A program made the translations under genes and the position numbers. 64,000 nucleotides of DNA from Trichocoleus sp. FACHB-40 (GTDB taxonomy: Bacteria; Cyanobacteriota; Cyanobacteriia; Cyanobacteriales; FACHB-T130), in NCBI RefSeq assembly GCF_014695915.1, contig NZ_JACJPF010000078.1:36361-100360 (forward strand), written 5' to 3'. The notes under the pieces are model-generated. The model made no database searches, had not been told where the DNA came from, and was given only the letters and a program-made list of their open reading frames with translations. Shown piece by piece: positions 8,028 through 16,656 of this stretch (positions are counted from its first letter, which is position 1; each line of letters opens with the position of its first letter).

Positions 8028-8918
8028 ATGAAGCGATTTTTGTCTATAATTTGTCTGTTAGCGATCGCAGGTTGCAGCCATAACTCGAATCGGCGCATCG
8101 TCGTCGCCTCAAAGAATTTCACTGAGCAAATTATCCTGGGTGAACTTTTGGCGCAAGCAATTGAAGCCAAAACAGATTTGCAAGTTGATCGCCGTCTCTA
8201 TTTGGGCGGTACCTTTGTTTGTCATCAAGCTCTAATTTCTGGACAAATTGATGCTTATGTCGAATATACTGGCACTGCCCTGACTTCGGTGCTGAAAGAA
8301 AAACCAAAGAGCGATCCCAAGGCTGTCTACAATCGAGTGCAACAAGCATATAACCAGCAGTACCAGCTGGAATGGACTCCACCTCTGGGTTTTAACAACA
8401 CTTTCGCTATGATTGTCCGCAGCGAAGATGCCAAGGCGTTAAATATTCAAACTCTCTCCCAAGCTGCTAAGTTTACACCCAAGTGGCGGGCTGCTTTTGG
8501 CTTTGAGTTTAGCGAACGCCCAGATGGGTTTCCGGGTTTAGCCAAAACTTATGGGATAAAGTTAGCACAACCGCCTCTGGTGATGGATTTGGGGCTAATG
8601 TACCAGTCAATAAAACAAAAGCAGGTGGATTTAGTTGCTGGTAATTCCACTGATGGACTCATCGACAGCTTGAATCTGGTGGTGCTGGAGGATGACAAAA
8701 ACTATTTTCCGCCTTACGAAGCTGCGCCCGTGGTACGGCAGGAAGCCTTAGCACAACACCCGGAGTTACGTCAAGCTCTGCAACAGCTAGGCGGCCTAAT
8801 TTCTGAGAAAGAGATGCGAAGGCTGAATTACCTTGTGGATGGGGAACGGCGGGATGTGAAACAAGTTGTGCGGGAATTTTTGCGATCGCAGGGTTTGTCA
8901 AAGAACAGTAACAAATAG
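8028..8918 (+). CDS. Substrate-binding lipoprotein of the osmoprotectant ABC transporter
   Basis: A 296-residue protein with a lipoprotein signal (lipobox LAIAGC, Cys about 16), so it is anchored on the outer face of the inner membrane. The mature part opens with VVASKNFTEQIILGEL and has DAYVEYTGTALTSVL, both typical of OpuAC/ProX-like type II binding proteins for glycine betaine, choline or related solutes. Aromatic cage residues cannot be assigned with confidence. Third gene of the operon, 102 bases after the permease. Confidence 0.87.
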   Translation: MKRFLSIICLLAIAGCSHNSNRRIVVASKNFTEQIILGELLAQAIEAKTDLQVDRRLYLGGTFVCHQALISGQIDAYVEYTGTALTSVLKEKPKSDPKAVYNRVQQAYNQQYQLEWTPPLGFNNTFAMIVRSEDAKALNIQTLSQAAKFTPKWRAAFGFEFSERPDGFPGLAKTYGIKLAQPPLVMDLGLMYQSIKQKQVDLVAGNSTDGLIDSLNLVVLEDDKNYFPPYEAAPVVRQEALAQHPELRQALQQLGGLISEKEMRRLNYLVDGERRDVKQVVREFLRSQGLSKNSNK

Positions 8919-9084
8919 ATGGGACAAAAGCTGAAAATATAGAAATCCGTTTGTTACTATAAACAGGGTTTTTGCAAGGGTAACGATACGAACACAACAG
9001 TATTGACTACTAAAACACCAATTACATCAAAAAATTTCAGCAGTTGCGTCAAACTATTTAAAAGAGTTCAAGAGACAGAAGCTG

Positions 9085-9507
9085 ATGATAATTGAGAAGG
9101 ATGAACTGCTGGAGCGATATGCCGCCGGGGAACGCAATTTTAAAGGGGGAGACTTAATTGGAACTTCCCTAAAAGGCACGAATTTAAGCGGAGCCAACTT
9201 TCATGAAGGTTCTCTGAGTGAGGTGGATCTCAGTGGAGCGAATCTCAGCGAAACTGCTTTCATGGAAGCATCCCTGAGTGGGGCGAATTTGAGTGGGGCG
9301 AATCTGGGCGGAGCAAATTTGAGCGGAGCAAATTTGTTTCAGGCAAATCTCAGAGGTGCAAACTTGACAGGGGCAAACTTGAAAATGGCAGATTTGACGG
9401 AGGCAGATTTAACTGGGGCAAATCTGGAAGGGGCAAATCTTTGGGGTGCTTTCTTAACGGGCGCTAAATTAAACGATGCCAATCTGCCCAAGAACGTATC
9501 CCCGTAA
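9085..9507 (+). CDS. Pentapeptide-repeat protein
   Basis: A 140-residue protein whose residues about 28-135 are near-perfect A(N/D)LxG pentapeptides (ANLSG, ANLTG, ADLTE). These fold as a right-handed square beta-helix. The first ~25 residues form a short cap. Such proteins are very abundant in cyanobacteria and mostly have no known function; a few mimic DNA and bind gyrase. No signal peptide is seen. The stop lies 2 bases from that of the convergent histidine kinase gene. Confidence 0.88.
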   Translation: MIIEKDELLERYAAGERNFKGGDLIGTSLKGTNLSGANFHEGSLSEVDLSGANLSETAFMEASLSGANLSGANLGGANLSGANLFQANLRGANLTGANLKMADLTEADLTGANLEGANLWGAFLTGAKLNDANLPKNVSP

Positions 9508-9509
9508 AT

Positions 9510-11021
9510 TTACTGACGAATCGGAATTTTGATGATAAACTCGGTTCCCTGCGCTGGTGCAGAAATGCACTCGATTTTGCCATTGTGTTTTTCAACAATG
9601 ATTTGATAACTGATTGACAACCCCAAACCTGTGCCTTTGCCTGTGGGTTTCGTGGTATAAAAGGCTTCAAAAATCCGGCAGCGTACTTCTTCAGTCATTC
9701 CAGGGCCATTGTCGATAATCCGAATCGCCACTTGATTGTCGTTTAGCACTTCGGTAGAAATCCGAATTGTAGGGATTGAGGACTGGGGACTGGGGACTGG
9801 TGACTGGGATGAAGATTGGGGATTAGGGGCTGAACAGGGGAATTGGGAATGGGAATCCTCGCAATTCCCTGTTAGTGCTTCCAAAGCGTCAATCGCATTC
9901 GAGATGAGATTCATAAACACTTGGTTAAGGAGTCCGGCGTAACACTCTACTACTGGCAACTCGCCGTATTCTTTAACAACGTTAATCCCTGAATATCCGC
10001 CTCTGGCTTTTAATCGACTGTGGAGAATCAGCAGCGTACTGTCAATGCCTTCGTGAATATCGACTCTCCGCATCTGGGGTTCGTCAATCCGGGAGAAGTT
10101 TCGCAGCGAGTGGACAATTTGCTGGATGCGATCGCTACCCATTTGCATCGAAGACAGAGTTTTGGGAAAATCTGAAATTAGGAAATTTAGATCGATAGCC
10201 TCGACTTCTTCTTTAATTTCTGGCACTGGTTGAGGATAATGTTTCCCGTAGAGCTGTAGCAGGTTTAGCAGATCCTGGGCATATTGATTTGCATAGCTGA
10301 GATTGTTGCAAACGAAGTTGACTGGGTTGTTGATTTCGTGGGCAACACCAGCAACTAGCTGCCCTAAATTTGAAAGTTTTTCGTTCTGAATCAGAAGGCT
10401 CTGAGTTTCCTGAAGTTCGCATAGGGTAAGCTGGAGTTGAGTGGCTTGTTCTCGGAATTTTGCTTCTGATGCCTTTAAGTTCGCCTGGGCTAATTTTCGC
10501 CCTGTGATGTCGGTGACGAAGCCTTCACAGAAAAGTAACTTACCATCCTTGTCGCTTACTGCCCTCGCATTCTCGGAAATCCAAATAATGCTGCCATCTT
10601 GGCGATAAATCTGAGATTCAAACTCACGCACATACTCGCGTTCTTGCAGTAAACTCAGAAATTTGTCACGACGAGTTGGATCTACATACAGCTTGTGCTT
10701 GATGTCGGTAAGACTTTCTATCAGTTCCTCTGGTGAAGCGTAACCGTAAATCTTAGCCAGCGCTGGGTTAGCACTAATGTAACGCCCGTCTGGTGTTGTC
10801 TGGAATATCCCCTCGACGGCGTTCTCAAAAATGCTGCGATACTTTTCCTCTGCTTGCCGCAGCGCCTCTTCTACTAGACGGCGTTCAGCAATTTGGTTTG
10901 CCAATTCTCGATTAGCCTGCTGTAATTGCATAGTTCGCTTGAGGAGACTTTTCTGGATTTTTCTCCAACGCTCTACCCAAGTGGGAACATCGGCTGACGA
11001 ATTGTCACGGCATAGGAACAT
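9510..11021 (-). CDS. PAS-domain sensor histidine kinase
   Basis: A 503-residue soluble kinase. An N-terminal coiled coil (about 20-60) leads into a PAS domain (about 60-175), then a dimerisation helix with the H box VAGVAHEINNPVNF (His228) and a HATPase domain: N box about 367-380 (Asn375), DNGPGM (437-442), GTGLGLSI (463-470). About 30 residues between the N box and G1 box (about 387-417) are Pro/Ser/Gln-rich, encoded by heptamer-repeat DNA. No membrane segment. No response regulator is adjacent, so it is an orphan; the PAS ligand is unknown. Confidence 0.88.
   Translation of the reverse strand: MFLCRDNSSADVPTWVERWRKIQKSLLKRTMQLQQANRELANQIAERRLVEEALRQAEEKYRSIFENAVEGIFQTTPDGRYISANPALAKIYGYASPEELIESLTDIKHKLYVDPTRRDKFLSLLQEREYVREFESQIYRQDGSIIWISENARAVSDKDGKLLFCEGFVTDITGRKLAQANLKASEAKFREQATQLQLTLCELQETQSLLIQNEKLSNLGQLVAGVAHEINNPVNFVCNNLSYANQYAQDLLNLLQLYGKHYPQPVPEIKEEVEAIDLNFLISDFPKTLSSMQMGSDRIQQIVHSLRNFSRIDEPQMRRVDIHEGIDSTLLILHSRLKARGGYSGINVVKEYGELPVVECYAGLLNQVFMNLISNAIDALEALTGNCEDSHSQFPCSAPNPQSSSQSPVPSPQSSIPTIRISTEVLNDNQVAIRIIDNGPGMTEEVRCRIFEAFYTTKPTGKGTGLGLSISYQIIVEKHNGKIECISAPAQGTEFIIKIPIRQ
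9772..9866 (-). repeat. Heptamer-type repeat inside the PAS histidine kinase gene
   Basis: Units of the GGGGACT/GGGGATT type run from about 9775 to 9860 and are translated on the minus strand as a Pro/Ser/Gln-rich loop of the ATPase domain. The unit matches the intergenic arrays at 13869-13968 and 22717-22902. Confidence 0.8.
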
Positions 11022-11128
11022 AGCAGGTCTTTAGAGATGAGTGGCCCCACACCCCAGTATCTGTCTCTACGGGAAAATACGGAGTGATGCCTCTCTCTTG
11101 AATCATGTGATTTTTAATGTCATCATTT

Positions 11129-11144
11129 TGTGATATACATCAGC
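11129..11144 (+). promoter_or_regulatory. Possible CRP-type (SyCRP1) site upstream of the AMIN gene
   Basis: TGTGA, six bases, TCAGC: 8 of 10 positions match the TGTGA-N6-TCACA palindrome. It sits about 80-90 bases before the AMIN-domain gene and about 110 from the divergent histidine kinase. A match of this quality can arise by chance. Confidence 0.2.
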
Positions 11145-11220
11145 TTGTTTGGTGACATAAATCGCTGAAATTACCGAGACAATTGCTGTAACTGGGAGCA
11201 GCGTTTTTCAGTCAATAGTG

Positions 11221-12384
11221 ATGTGGGGAGCAAAAATAGTTTTGAAAACCTTTAGTCTTGCTGGCGCGATCGCAATTCTGGCTCTCGGTTTCGATATCGC
11301 GGCTCTAGCTGCCCGCTTGACAAATTGGCGATTTGACCCATCCTTAAATCAGTTGGAAGTGACTGTGGATGAGGGAACGACACCGCGGTATTTCCTACTA
11401 ACTCAACCGCCTCGGATTGTTCTAGATTTACCCGATACCGAGTTGGGAAGCGTGGAAACTCAACAATCTTATACAGGACTGGTGCGGCAAATTCGGGTTT
11501 CCCGCTTTCAGGCTGGTGTCACCCGAATTGTGATGGATCTGTCGCCAGAGGTGGTGTTGACACCGCAACAGGTGCAACTGCAACAGGTGGGAGGCGATGC
11601 CCTACAAGGGCGACCCCTAGAAGGGGTTCGCTGGGTGTTGCGTCCCCTAATTTCTGGAGTTCAAACCGCACCGCCTGAAGGCAGCACGCTTCCCCCTGCT
11701 AACTTTTTCGGAAGCGATCGCGCTGGTGTGGTGAGCGTACCGCCTCTGAACCCGACAAGCAGCGGATCTAACTTGCCAACCGGAACGCTTCCCCCAGCGA
11801 GATTTTCGCCTAATAGTAACGTCTCAGTCAGCGTTCCTCCCCTGCAACGGGAAACAGCACCAACACCACCGAGGGAGTCTCAAACTTCTGTCACCAGAGT
11901 GGTTGAATTTGGTCAACCCTTGCCAACACCGAAAATCGCCTCACCTGTGCGCGAAAGTAGAACACAAGAGTCCTCAAACCTACCATCGCTAGAAATTGAT
12001 GCAGCGGCACCTGTAGAGAGGCGATTGGCGTATGTCAACCCAAATGTGATGTTGCCTTCTGGAAGCGAGCTGATTTTAAGATATCCGGGAGATAAGATAT
12101 TAAAATTGCAGGCTGGTTCCTCAAGGCAGGAGGTGTTGCTGCTACAGGAAGAAATACTCGACAAAGCTGGGAATATAATTCTCCCAACAGGCACGCAGGT
12201 AATTGGGCGCTTTGAGAGCGACCGGAGTGGCAGTCGCTTCATTGCCCAAGCCATTTCTCTCGGCGGACGTAACATTCGCCTAACAGCGCGATCGCCACTT
12301 TTGCGACGCGCTCGACAGGTTCCCGAAAACAGTATCGTACCAAATCAAATCCTACAAGTTAAGTTAACTAAGGATTTGCGATAA
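11221..12384 (+). CDS. AMIN-domain envelope protein
   Basis: About 387 residues from the ATG at 11221; a GTG directly before it is the alternative start. A signal peptide or anchor (about 1-30) is followed by an AMIN domain (about 32-105) with the RIVLDLP and RIVMDLSPE strands. AMIN domains bind peptidoglycan or target envelope machinery. The middle (about 140-245) is Pro/Ser/Thr-rich and probably flexible. The C-terminal ~120 residues form a beta-rich domain (LILRYPGDKILKL, GTQVIGRFES) resembling TrbI/VirB10-like barrels; this is inference. Exact role unknown. Confidence 0.75.
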   Translation: MWGAKIVLKTFSLAGAIAILALGFDIAALAARLTNWRFDPSLNQLEVTVDEGTTPRYFLLTQPPRIVLDLPDTELGSVETQQSYTGLVRQIRVSRFQAGVTRIVMDLSPEVVLTPQQVQLQQVGGDALQGRPLEGVRWVLRPLISGVQTAPPEGSTLPPANFFGSDRAGVVSVPPLNPTSSGSNLPTGTLPPARFSPNSNVSVSVPPLQRETAPTPPRESQTSVTRVVEFGQPLPTPKIASPVRESRTQESSNLPSLEIDAAAPVERRLAYVNPNVMLPSGSELILRYPGDKILKLQAGSSRQEVLLLQEEILDKAGNIILPTGTQVIGRFESDRSGSRFIAQAISLGGRNIRLTARSPLLRRARQVPENSIVPNQILQVKLTKDLR

Positions 12385-12438
12385 AGTTGTATTTTTTTGC
12401 TAATGGCAATTAAAAATTAGCCATTAGCCATTAACCTT

Positions 12439-12978
12439 CTAGAATTTGTTTGTTTCCGGTGCTGCTGGGCCTGCTCCCGGCTGATTCAGGAAGAAGTTTT
12501 TATCGCCATCGTTCTGATAGATGCAGCGGATATCCGGCGTACCCTCCAGAGCGCCTGTGTAGCCAAAGGTGTTCATCCGGTTCTTGCAATCCCGCACCTG
12601 TTCCGATGTCACTAAATTTCTTTGCTCCAGAATAGACCAGTTATTGCTACGCAAGACACAACCGGGACGCATATTCGGCTGAGAAACATAGACATTGAAG
12701 GGATTCAACGTTACATAGACGCGGCTATCCATGACCATAGCACTAGCTCCATACTGGGCGCAAAGCTCAGGATTTGGTGCAGCGCGGTCAATAAAATCGC
12801 GAGATGCGACGTTTTCTGGAGTAAACGTCGCTGTGGAGCTAAAGCCAATCCCCACCCCAATTCCCAAAATAAACACGCCAGCAATGATGGCGATGGAAGT
12901 GTAATTGAAAGGGGATGACTTAGAAGCTTTAGGGGCAGTATAGGGGTCAGAGGTAGGGTATTTAGATTTACGTTTCAT
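12439..12978 (-). CDS. DUF3172 membrane protein
   Basis: A 179-residue protein: a polar, basic N-terminal tail, one membrane helix (about 27-48) and a periplasmic or lumenal domain with four conserved-looking cysteines (CAQYG, GCVLRS, RDCKN, RCIYQ) that may form disulfides. The pattern matches DUF3172, found almost only in cyanobacteria and of unknown function. The 3' end is convergent with the AMIN gene across a short GCTAAT-type repeat. Confidence 0.75.
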   Translation of the reverse strand: MKRKSKYPTSDPYTAPKASKSSPFNYTSIAIIAGVFILGIGVGIGFSSTATFTPENVASRDFIDRAAPNPELCAQYGASAMVMDSRVYVTLNPFNVYVSQPNMRPGCVLRSNNWSILEQRNLVTSEQVRDCKNRMNTFGYTGALEGTPDIRCIYQNDGDKNFFLNQPGAGPAAPETNKF

Positions 12979-13067
12979 CGTCGGTTAGGTAATTTTACCA
13001 AACTTAGTAGGGAGCGATCGCACTGTTCTTCTTTTCCTAGTATGACTAGGGATGCAAGGATAAGGTA

Positions 13068-13787
13068 TTACTCCTCATCTTCCTGGTTTCTGCTTTCCCT
13101 CAAAAGTTGGGAATAAGCATGGGCGACATCTTTCATAGTTTGATACTCTTGTTTATGCCGTTGGTACTGCGAATCAAAAGCCATTTGCGAGACTTGAAGA
13201 CTATCCGGATTATATTCAGCAACTTGAACTCCGATTAAAGCTTCTCTAATTAAGCGAACATATATTTTTTGTAACTGTTCGGCTTTTGAAAGCAATTTTT
13301 CTACCTCTTTTAATGCTCTGTCATAAGTATCGATTTGGACTGAATATACATCGGAAGTTGATACTAAATTTGCTAAATTATTAATCTTACTATATTGCTC
13401 CTCAAGCGCTAACATCTCCGGCTCTATTTGCCAATGTTCTTTAATAATAGGAGCCAATTCTTTTATAGTAGTTAGCTTTGGATCGTTGGTTTTGGATATG
13501 GGAGCAATTGCCTGCACATCCTTCAGCTCGTGCCAGGAATAAATGTACTCAACATCACCATTTTGCGTCAGTCTGGGAAATACTACTTGCACTCGATTCT
13601 CTCGCCGAACCATTAAAGGAATTCCATAATTTTTTAGAGGTAAATTGGGATATTTTTGTTCAGCACCTTTCACCAAAACTACAAGGCTACTTTTAATTTG
13701 TTTAATTTTGGTTCTACGTTGCTCACTAATAATGTAAGCAAGTGCCAAAATTAAGAATATGAAAAAGATTATCAGAAGTCTTGTCAT
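13068..13787 (-). CDS. Unrecognised single-helix protein with coiled coil
   Basis: This 239-residue protein has an N-terminal membrane helix (about 3-18) and a charged body. Residues about 120-190 are rich in Glu, Lys and Leu with heptad spacing and are likely coiled coil. The C terminus is acidic (NQEDEE). No family is recognised. It is separated by 89 bases from DUF3172 on the same strand, so co-transcription is possible. The product is probably exposed to the cytoplasm or periplasm as a tethered rod. Confidence 0.6.
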   Translation of the reverse strand: MTRLLIIFFIFLILALAYIISEQRRTKIKQIKSSLVVLVKGAEQKYPNLPLKNYGIPLMVRRENRVQVVFPRLTQNGDVEYIYSWHELKDVQAIAPISKTNDPKLTTIKELAPIIKEHWQIEPEMLALEEQYSKINNLANLVSTSDVYSVQIDTYDRALKEVEKLLSKAEQLQKIYVRLIREALIGVQVAEYNPDSLQVSQMAFDSQYQRHKQEYQTMKDVAHAYSQLLRESRNQEDEE

Positions 13788-13868
13788 CAGTGCGATCGCT
13801 CCAGTGGTTACTTTCCCTGAGAGTAGGCGTTGTTTTATTTTTACCGATTTTGCCCTTGGTTGACGAGT

Positions 13869-13968
13869 GGGGGCTGGGGATTGGGGATTGGGAATTGGGG
13901 ATTGGGAATTGGGGAAGAGGAAAAAGTCTTACCTAGTCCCTACTCCCTACTCTCCAGTCCCCAGCCCC
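13869..13968. repeat. Inverted heptamer-repeat array between divergent genes
   Basis: G-rich units (GGGGATT, GGGAATT) at about 13869-13915 face C-rich units (TAGTCCC, AGTCCCC) at about 13934-13968. The outer edges, GGGGCTGGGGA and TCCCCAGCCCC, are mutually inverted, so the array can fold as a long hairpin. It lies between the divergent genes at 13068-13787 and 14035-14865. Confidence 0.85.
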
Positions 13969-14034
13969 TAGTCAGTTGAGCGCTTGAGAAATGTAAAGTA
14001 GAAATTAAGAAACTCTCTCAATTGGCTGGCATCT

Positions 14035-14865
14035 GTGAAATCACAAGCGTCCCATAATTTGGGCAAAACCTTGAAAAGCTCCCAGTTTCAGACCCTAATC
14101 GCCGACACTCTCACCGTATTTTGGGGAGATTGGTTAGATTTACGGGTTAGGATTCTGCCTGTGGCGGCATCTGGACTCGTATCGCCTTTAATATACATTC
14201 TGGCTTTTGGCTTAGGGCTGGGTAACTCCATCAAGCCTGGTGCAGGAATTAGCAGCAACTACAATAACTACTTAGAATTTATGCTGCCGGGGATGGTGGC
14301 GCTATCATCGATGGTGATTAGCTTCACTGGTACAACGTTTTCCATTTGTGGAGAACGCCTCTACACAAAGACGTTTGAGGAAATGCTGCTGGTTCCCGTA
14401 CATCCCCTAGCTTTGCACTTGGGAAAAATGCTGGCGGGAGTGGTGCGGGGGTTGTTGACGGCGGGTGCTGTAATTGTGGTGGCGCTGCTATTTACCGGAA
14501 AAATTTGGAGTTTTTTGAACCCGTTGTTTCTGCTGTTGGTGGTGCTAAATTGCGCTGTATTTGCCGGGTTGGGTGTGATTGTCGGGTTGAGCGTGCGATC
14601 ACTTGAAGCTGTCGGTCTGTACAATAACTTTTTAATCATCCCCATGTCGTTTTTGGGAGCGACTTTTTTCGAGCCTGCCACTCTCCCCGCAGCCCTGAAG
14701 GTAATTGTCTATTTCCTACCCTTAACTTATACCAGCATTGGCTTACGCGCTGCTGCCTATTTCCCAGTGTCCCAGTTTCCTTGGTACACGATACCAGTTT
14801 TGCTGGTGGCTGCGATCGCGCTTTCCTTTGTCGGTGCTTATCAATTTGCTCACCAACAAGATTAA
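14035..14865 (+). CDS. ABC-2 type transporter permease
   Basis: A 276-residue membrane protein, GTG start at 14035. About six helices with the ABC-2 pattern: a first helix with SPLIYILAFGLGLG, MLPGMVALSSM in the second, and FFEPATLPAALKVIVYFLPLTY before the last. Such permeases pair with an ATPase to export drugs, lipids or polysaccharide. No ATPase gene is nearby, so the partner is encoded elsewhere. Its last ~60 bases recur twice downstream as decayed copies (15567-15640, 15771-15830). Confidence 0.85.
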   Translation: MKSQASHNLGKTLKSSQFQTLIADTLTVFWGDWLDLRVRILPVAASGLVSPLIYILAFGLGLGNSIKPGAGISSNYNNYLEFMLPGMVALSSMVISFTGTTFSICGERLYTKTFEEMLLVPVHPLALHLGKMLAGVVRGLLTAGAVIVVALLFTGKIWSFLNPLFLLLVVLNCAVFAGLGVIVGLSVRSLEAVGLYNNFLIIPMSFLGATFFEPATLPAALKVIVYFLPLTYTSIGLRAAAYFPVSQFPWYTIPVLLVAAIALSFVGAYQFAHQQD

Positions 14866-14907
14866 TCGTAGGGTGAAGCGATCGCCTCAAGGGCGCTTTA
14901 CTGTAGC

Positions 14908-15336
14908 TTATTCATCTCTACGATTTAGCGCTCTTACAGTCTGAGGCTCTTGTGACATAATCAGTTGCGGATCGCTTTGAAGGGCGTTATTAGAGCTATC
15001 TGGATGTTGTATTTTAGCAGTGCGGGGAAGGAAGGCTTGTAGCGCATACCAATTTTCCCCTTGAGCGATCGCTTGCTTTGAATTGTTAATGTCATCAGCA
15101 CTGCTGGAGTTTGTAGCCAATTCAGCAAGGGTAGCGATCGCGCTATTTTCCCACACCGCGTGCGACCCATCTATCATCCGATCGGAGTTGTTGATCTGCT
15201 TGGCGTAGCTTTGCGTTCTGCCAAGCGTTCCCACATCGGTAATAGAACAAAAAGATATTACCGTTGCTGCTGCCACGGTTCCAAGAGTAATTAACGCGGC
15301 GGCTGCGGTATTTACTGAGAATTGTTTAATAAACAT
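14908..15336 (-). CDS. Small exported or membrane-anchored protein, unknown
   Basis: A 142-residue frame with an N-terminal hydrophobic segment (about 9-31, Ala/Thr/Val-rich) that could be a signal peptide or anchor. The rest is polar, Asn/Ser/Ala-rich and probably loosely folded. No family is recognised. It is convergent with the ABC-2 permease gene, 42 bases between stops. Moderately likely to be real: start, length and signal-like segment support it, but composition is unremarkable. Confidence 0.5.
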   Translation of the reverse strand: MFIKQFSVNTAAAALITLGTVAAATVISFCSITDVGTLGRTQSYAKQINNSDRMIDGSHAVWENSAIATLAELATNSSSADDINNSKQAIAQGENWYALQAFLPRTAKIQHPDSSNNALQSDPQLIMSQEPQTVRALNRRDE

Positions 15337-15566
15337 TGAGTCGCACCCTTCAATTGCTCTAGCAAAGAGCTATGTGTGCAAATTCTCCCTTACTTCCATG
15401 CTTCAAAGCTTCAGTAAATATACTGATTTTTCACTAAAGCCTATTTGTATTAGTTGTATTTTTTTAGTTTTATTTGTTGTAGTTGTTTAGCTATTTCAAG
15501 CAATTAAACGCTTGCACAAAGTGACATATTAGTATAACTAAAACAAAAATCAGTTGTCCAAAAGAA

Positions 15567-15640
15567 GCGATCGCGCTTTCCTTCGTCGGTGCTTATTCAA
15601 TTCCCTCATCAGCAAGATTAAGCAGTAGGGTGAAGCAATC
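15567..15640 (+). pseudogene. Remnant of an ABC-2 permease gene 3' end (copy B)
   Basis: This stretch aligns with the last coding bases and first untranslated bases of the permease gene (14813-14880), from GCGATCGCGCTTTCCTT through the TAGGGTGAAGC motif after the stop. Small insertions and substitutions break the frame. Confidence 0.75.
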
Positions 15641-15770
15641 TTGGTTTTCTCATAAAATGGTCTGGTGCGATTGAGTACGAGGCTGCCGTCGAACTTGAGG
15701 ACACTACCGAGCGACAATTTAATGAGAAATCCGCTCCTATTCTAATTTATAGAATCAGGGTTTGGGGAGA

Positions 15771-15830
15771 GCGATCGGGCTTTCCTTCGTCGGTGGTTAT
15801 CAATTCGCTCATCAGTAGTATTAGTCTTAA
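15771..15830 (+). pseudogene. Remnant of an ABC-2 permease gene 3' end (copy C)
   Basis: A third partial copy of the permease gene end. It shares CTCATCAG with copy B, where the intact gene has CTCACCAA, so B and C are closer to each other than to the gene upstream. It stops 16 bases before the start of the gene at 15847. Confidence 0.7.
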
Positions 15831-15846
15831 TTGGAGTTAGCTATCA

Positions 15847-16644
15847 ATGGAAAGAAGGAAAATTTTGATTGCAACTAAAACCTATCCCTCAATTAGCAGA
15901 AAGTATAAGGAGACAGTGTGTACGGCAGGAGTGTTATTAAATGATTCTGAACAGCCTATTCAATGGGTTCGCATTTACCCTATACGTTTCCGAGCTTTGG
16001 AATTTGAGCAACGCTATCCTAGATGGTCAATTATTAGCGCCGAGATAGAAAAAAACGAAAAAGACTATAGATCCGAAAGCTTCCGGAGCAATGATGAATC
16101 TGTAAATATTATTAGAAATATTGATACTTCCGATAACTGGGCAAAGCGAAAGTCGTTTATCTTACCACTAGAGTTTAGGTCTATTCAAGACATTCAAACT
16201 CAAGGAAAATCTCTGGGAATTATTAAACCTCAAAGTATAGATAAATACTTTTACAAAGAAACTGAGCGAGAGTGGAGCTTAAAACAACAGGCTGTTCAAG
16301 ACCAACTTGATCTTTTTGAGCCTTCTCTCCCTCTAGAAAAAATTCCTTACCAATTTTTATATAAATTTACAGATCGAGATGGTGTTAGTCACCGATACTC
16401 AATCAGTGATTGGGAAATAAGTCAACTATACAGAAATTGTCGAGATAATTCCAGAAAATATAATCAGCAGGAGCAAGAGGCAGAAGCTATGGAAAAGGTT
16501 CGTCAGAAGCTAGAAGATGACTTCTTGAACAAAAAAGACTTATACTTTATAGTAGGCAATCTAAAAAATCATAAAAACACGTTTATGATTATTGGTTTGT
16601 TTTACCCACCGCTTGTTGAGTTTGAGCAAATGGCTCTCTTTTAA
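15847..16644 (+). CDS. Unrecognised gene paired with DUF488
   Basis: A 265-residue soluble protein, ATG preceded by a GGAG about 9 bases upstream. It begins with a beta-rich region (ILIATKTYP, QWVRIYPIRFRALEF) and has a charged middle, a helical Glu/Lys/Gln stretch (about 208-235) and a beta-rich end (LYFIVGNLKNHKNTFMII). No catalytic motif or membrane segment is seen and I do not recognise the family. Codon use is visibly A/T-richer than in neighbours (many AAA, ATA, AGA). It is 12 bases upstream of the DUF488 gene, so the two form a tight operon and probably act together. Nucleic-acid handling or defence is possible but unproven. Confidence 0.75.
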   Translation: MERRKILIATKTYPSISRKYKETVCTAGVLLNDSEQPIQWVRIYPIRFRALEFEQRYPRWSIISAEIEKNEKDYRSESFRSNDESVNIIRNIDTSDNWAKRKSFILPLEFRSIQDIQTQGKSLGIIKPQSIDKYFYKETEREWSLKQQAVQDQLDLFEPSLPLEKIPYQFLYKFTDRDGVSHRYSISDWEISQLYRNCRDNSRKYNQQEQEAEAMEKVRQKLEDDFLNKKDLYFIVGNLKNHKNTFMIIGLFYPPLVEFEQMALF

Positions 16645-16656
16645 AATAACGATAAA

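Larger units (their letters stand above)
15337..15846. other. Gene-free stretch holding permease remnants
   Basis: The left part (15337-15560) is A/T-rich and likely holds the promoter of the gene at 14908-15336. The right part contains two decayed copies of the 3' end of an ABC-2 permease gene (listed separately). No intact frame is seen. Confidence 0.6.
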
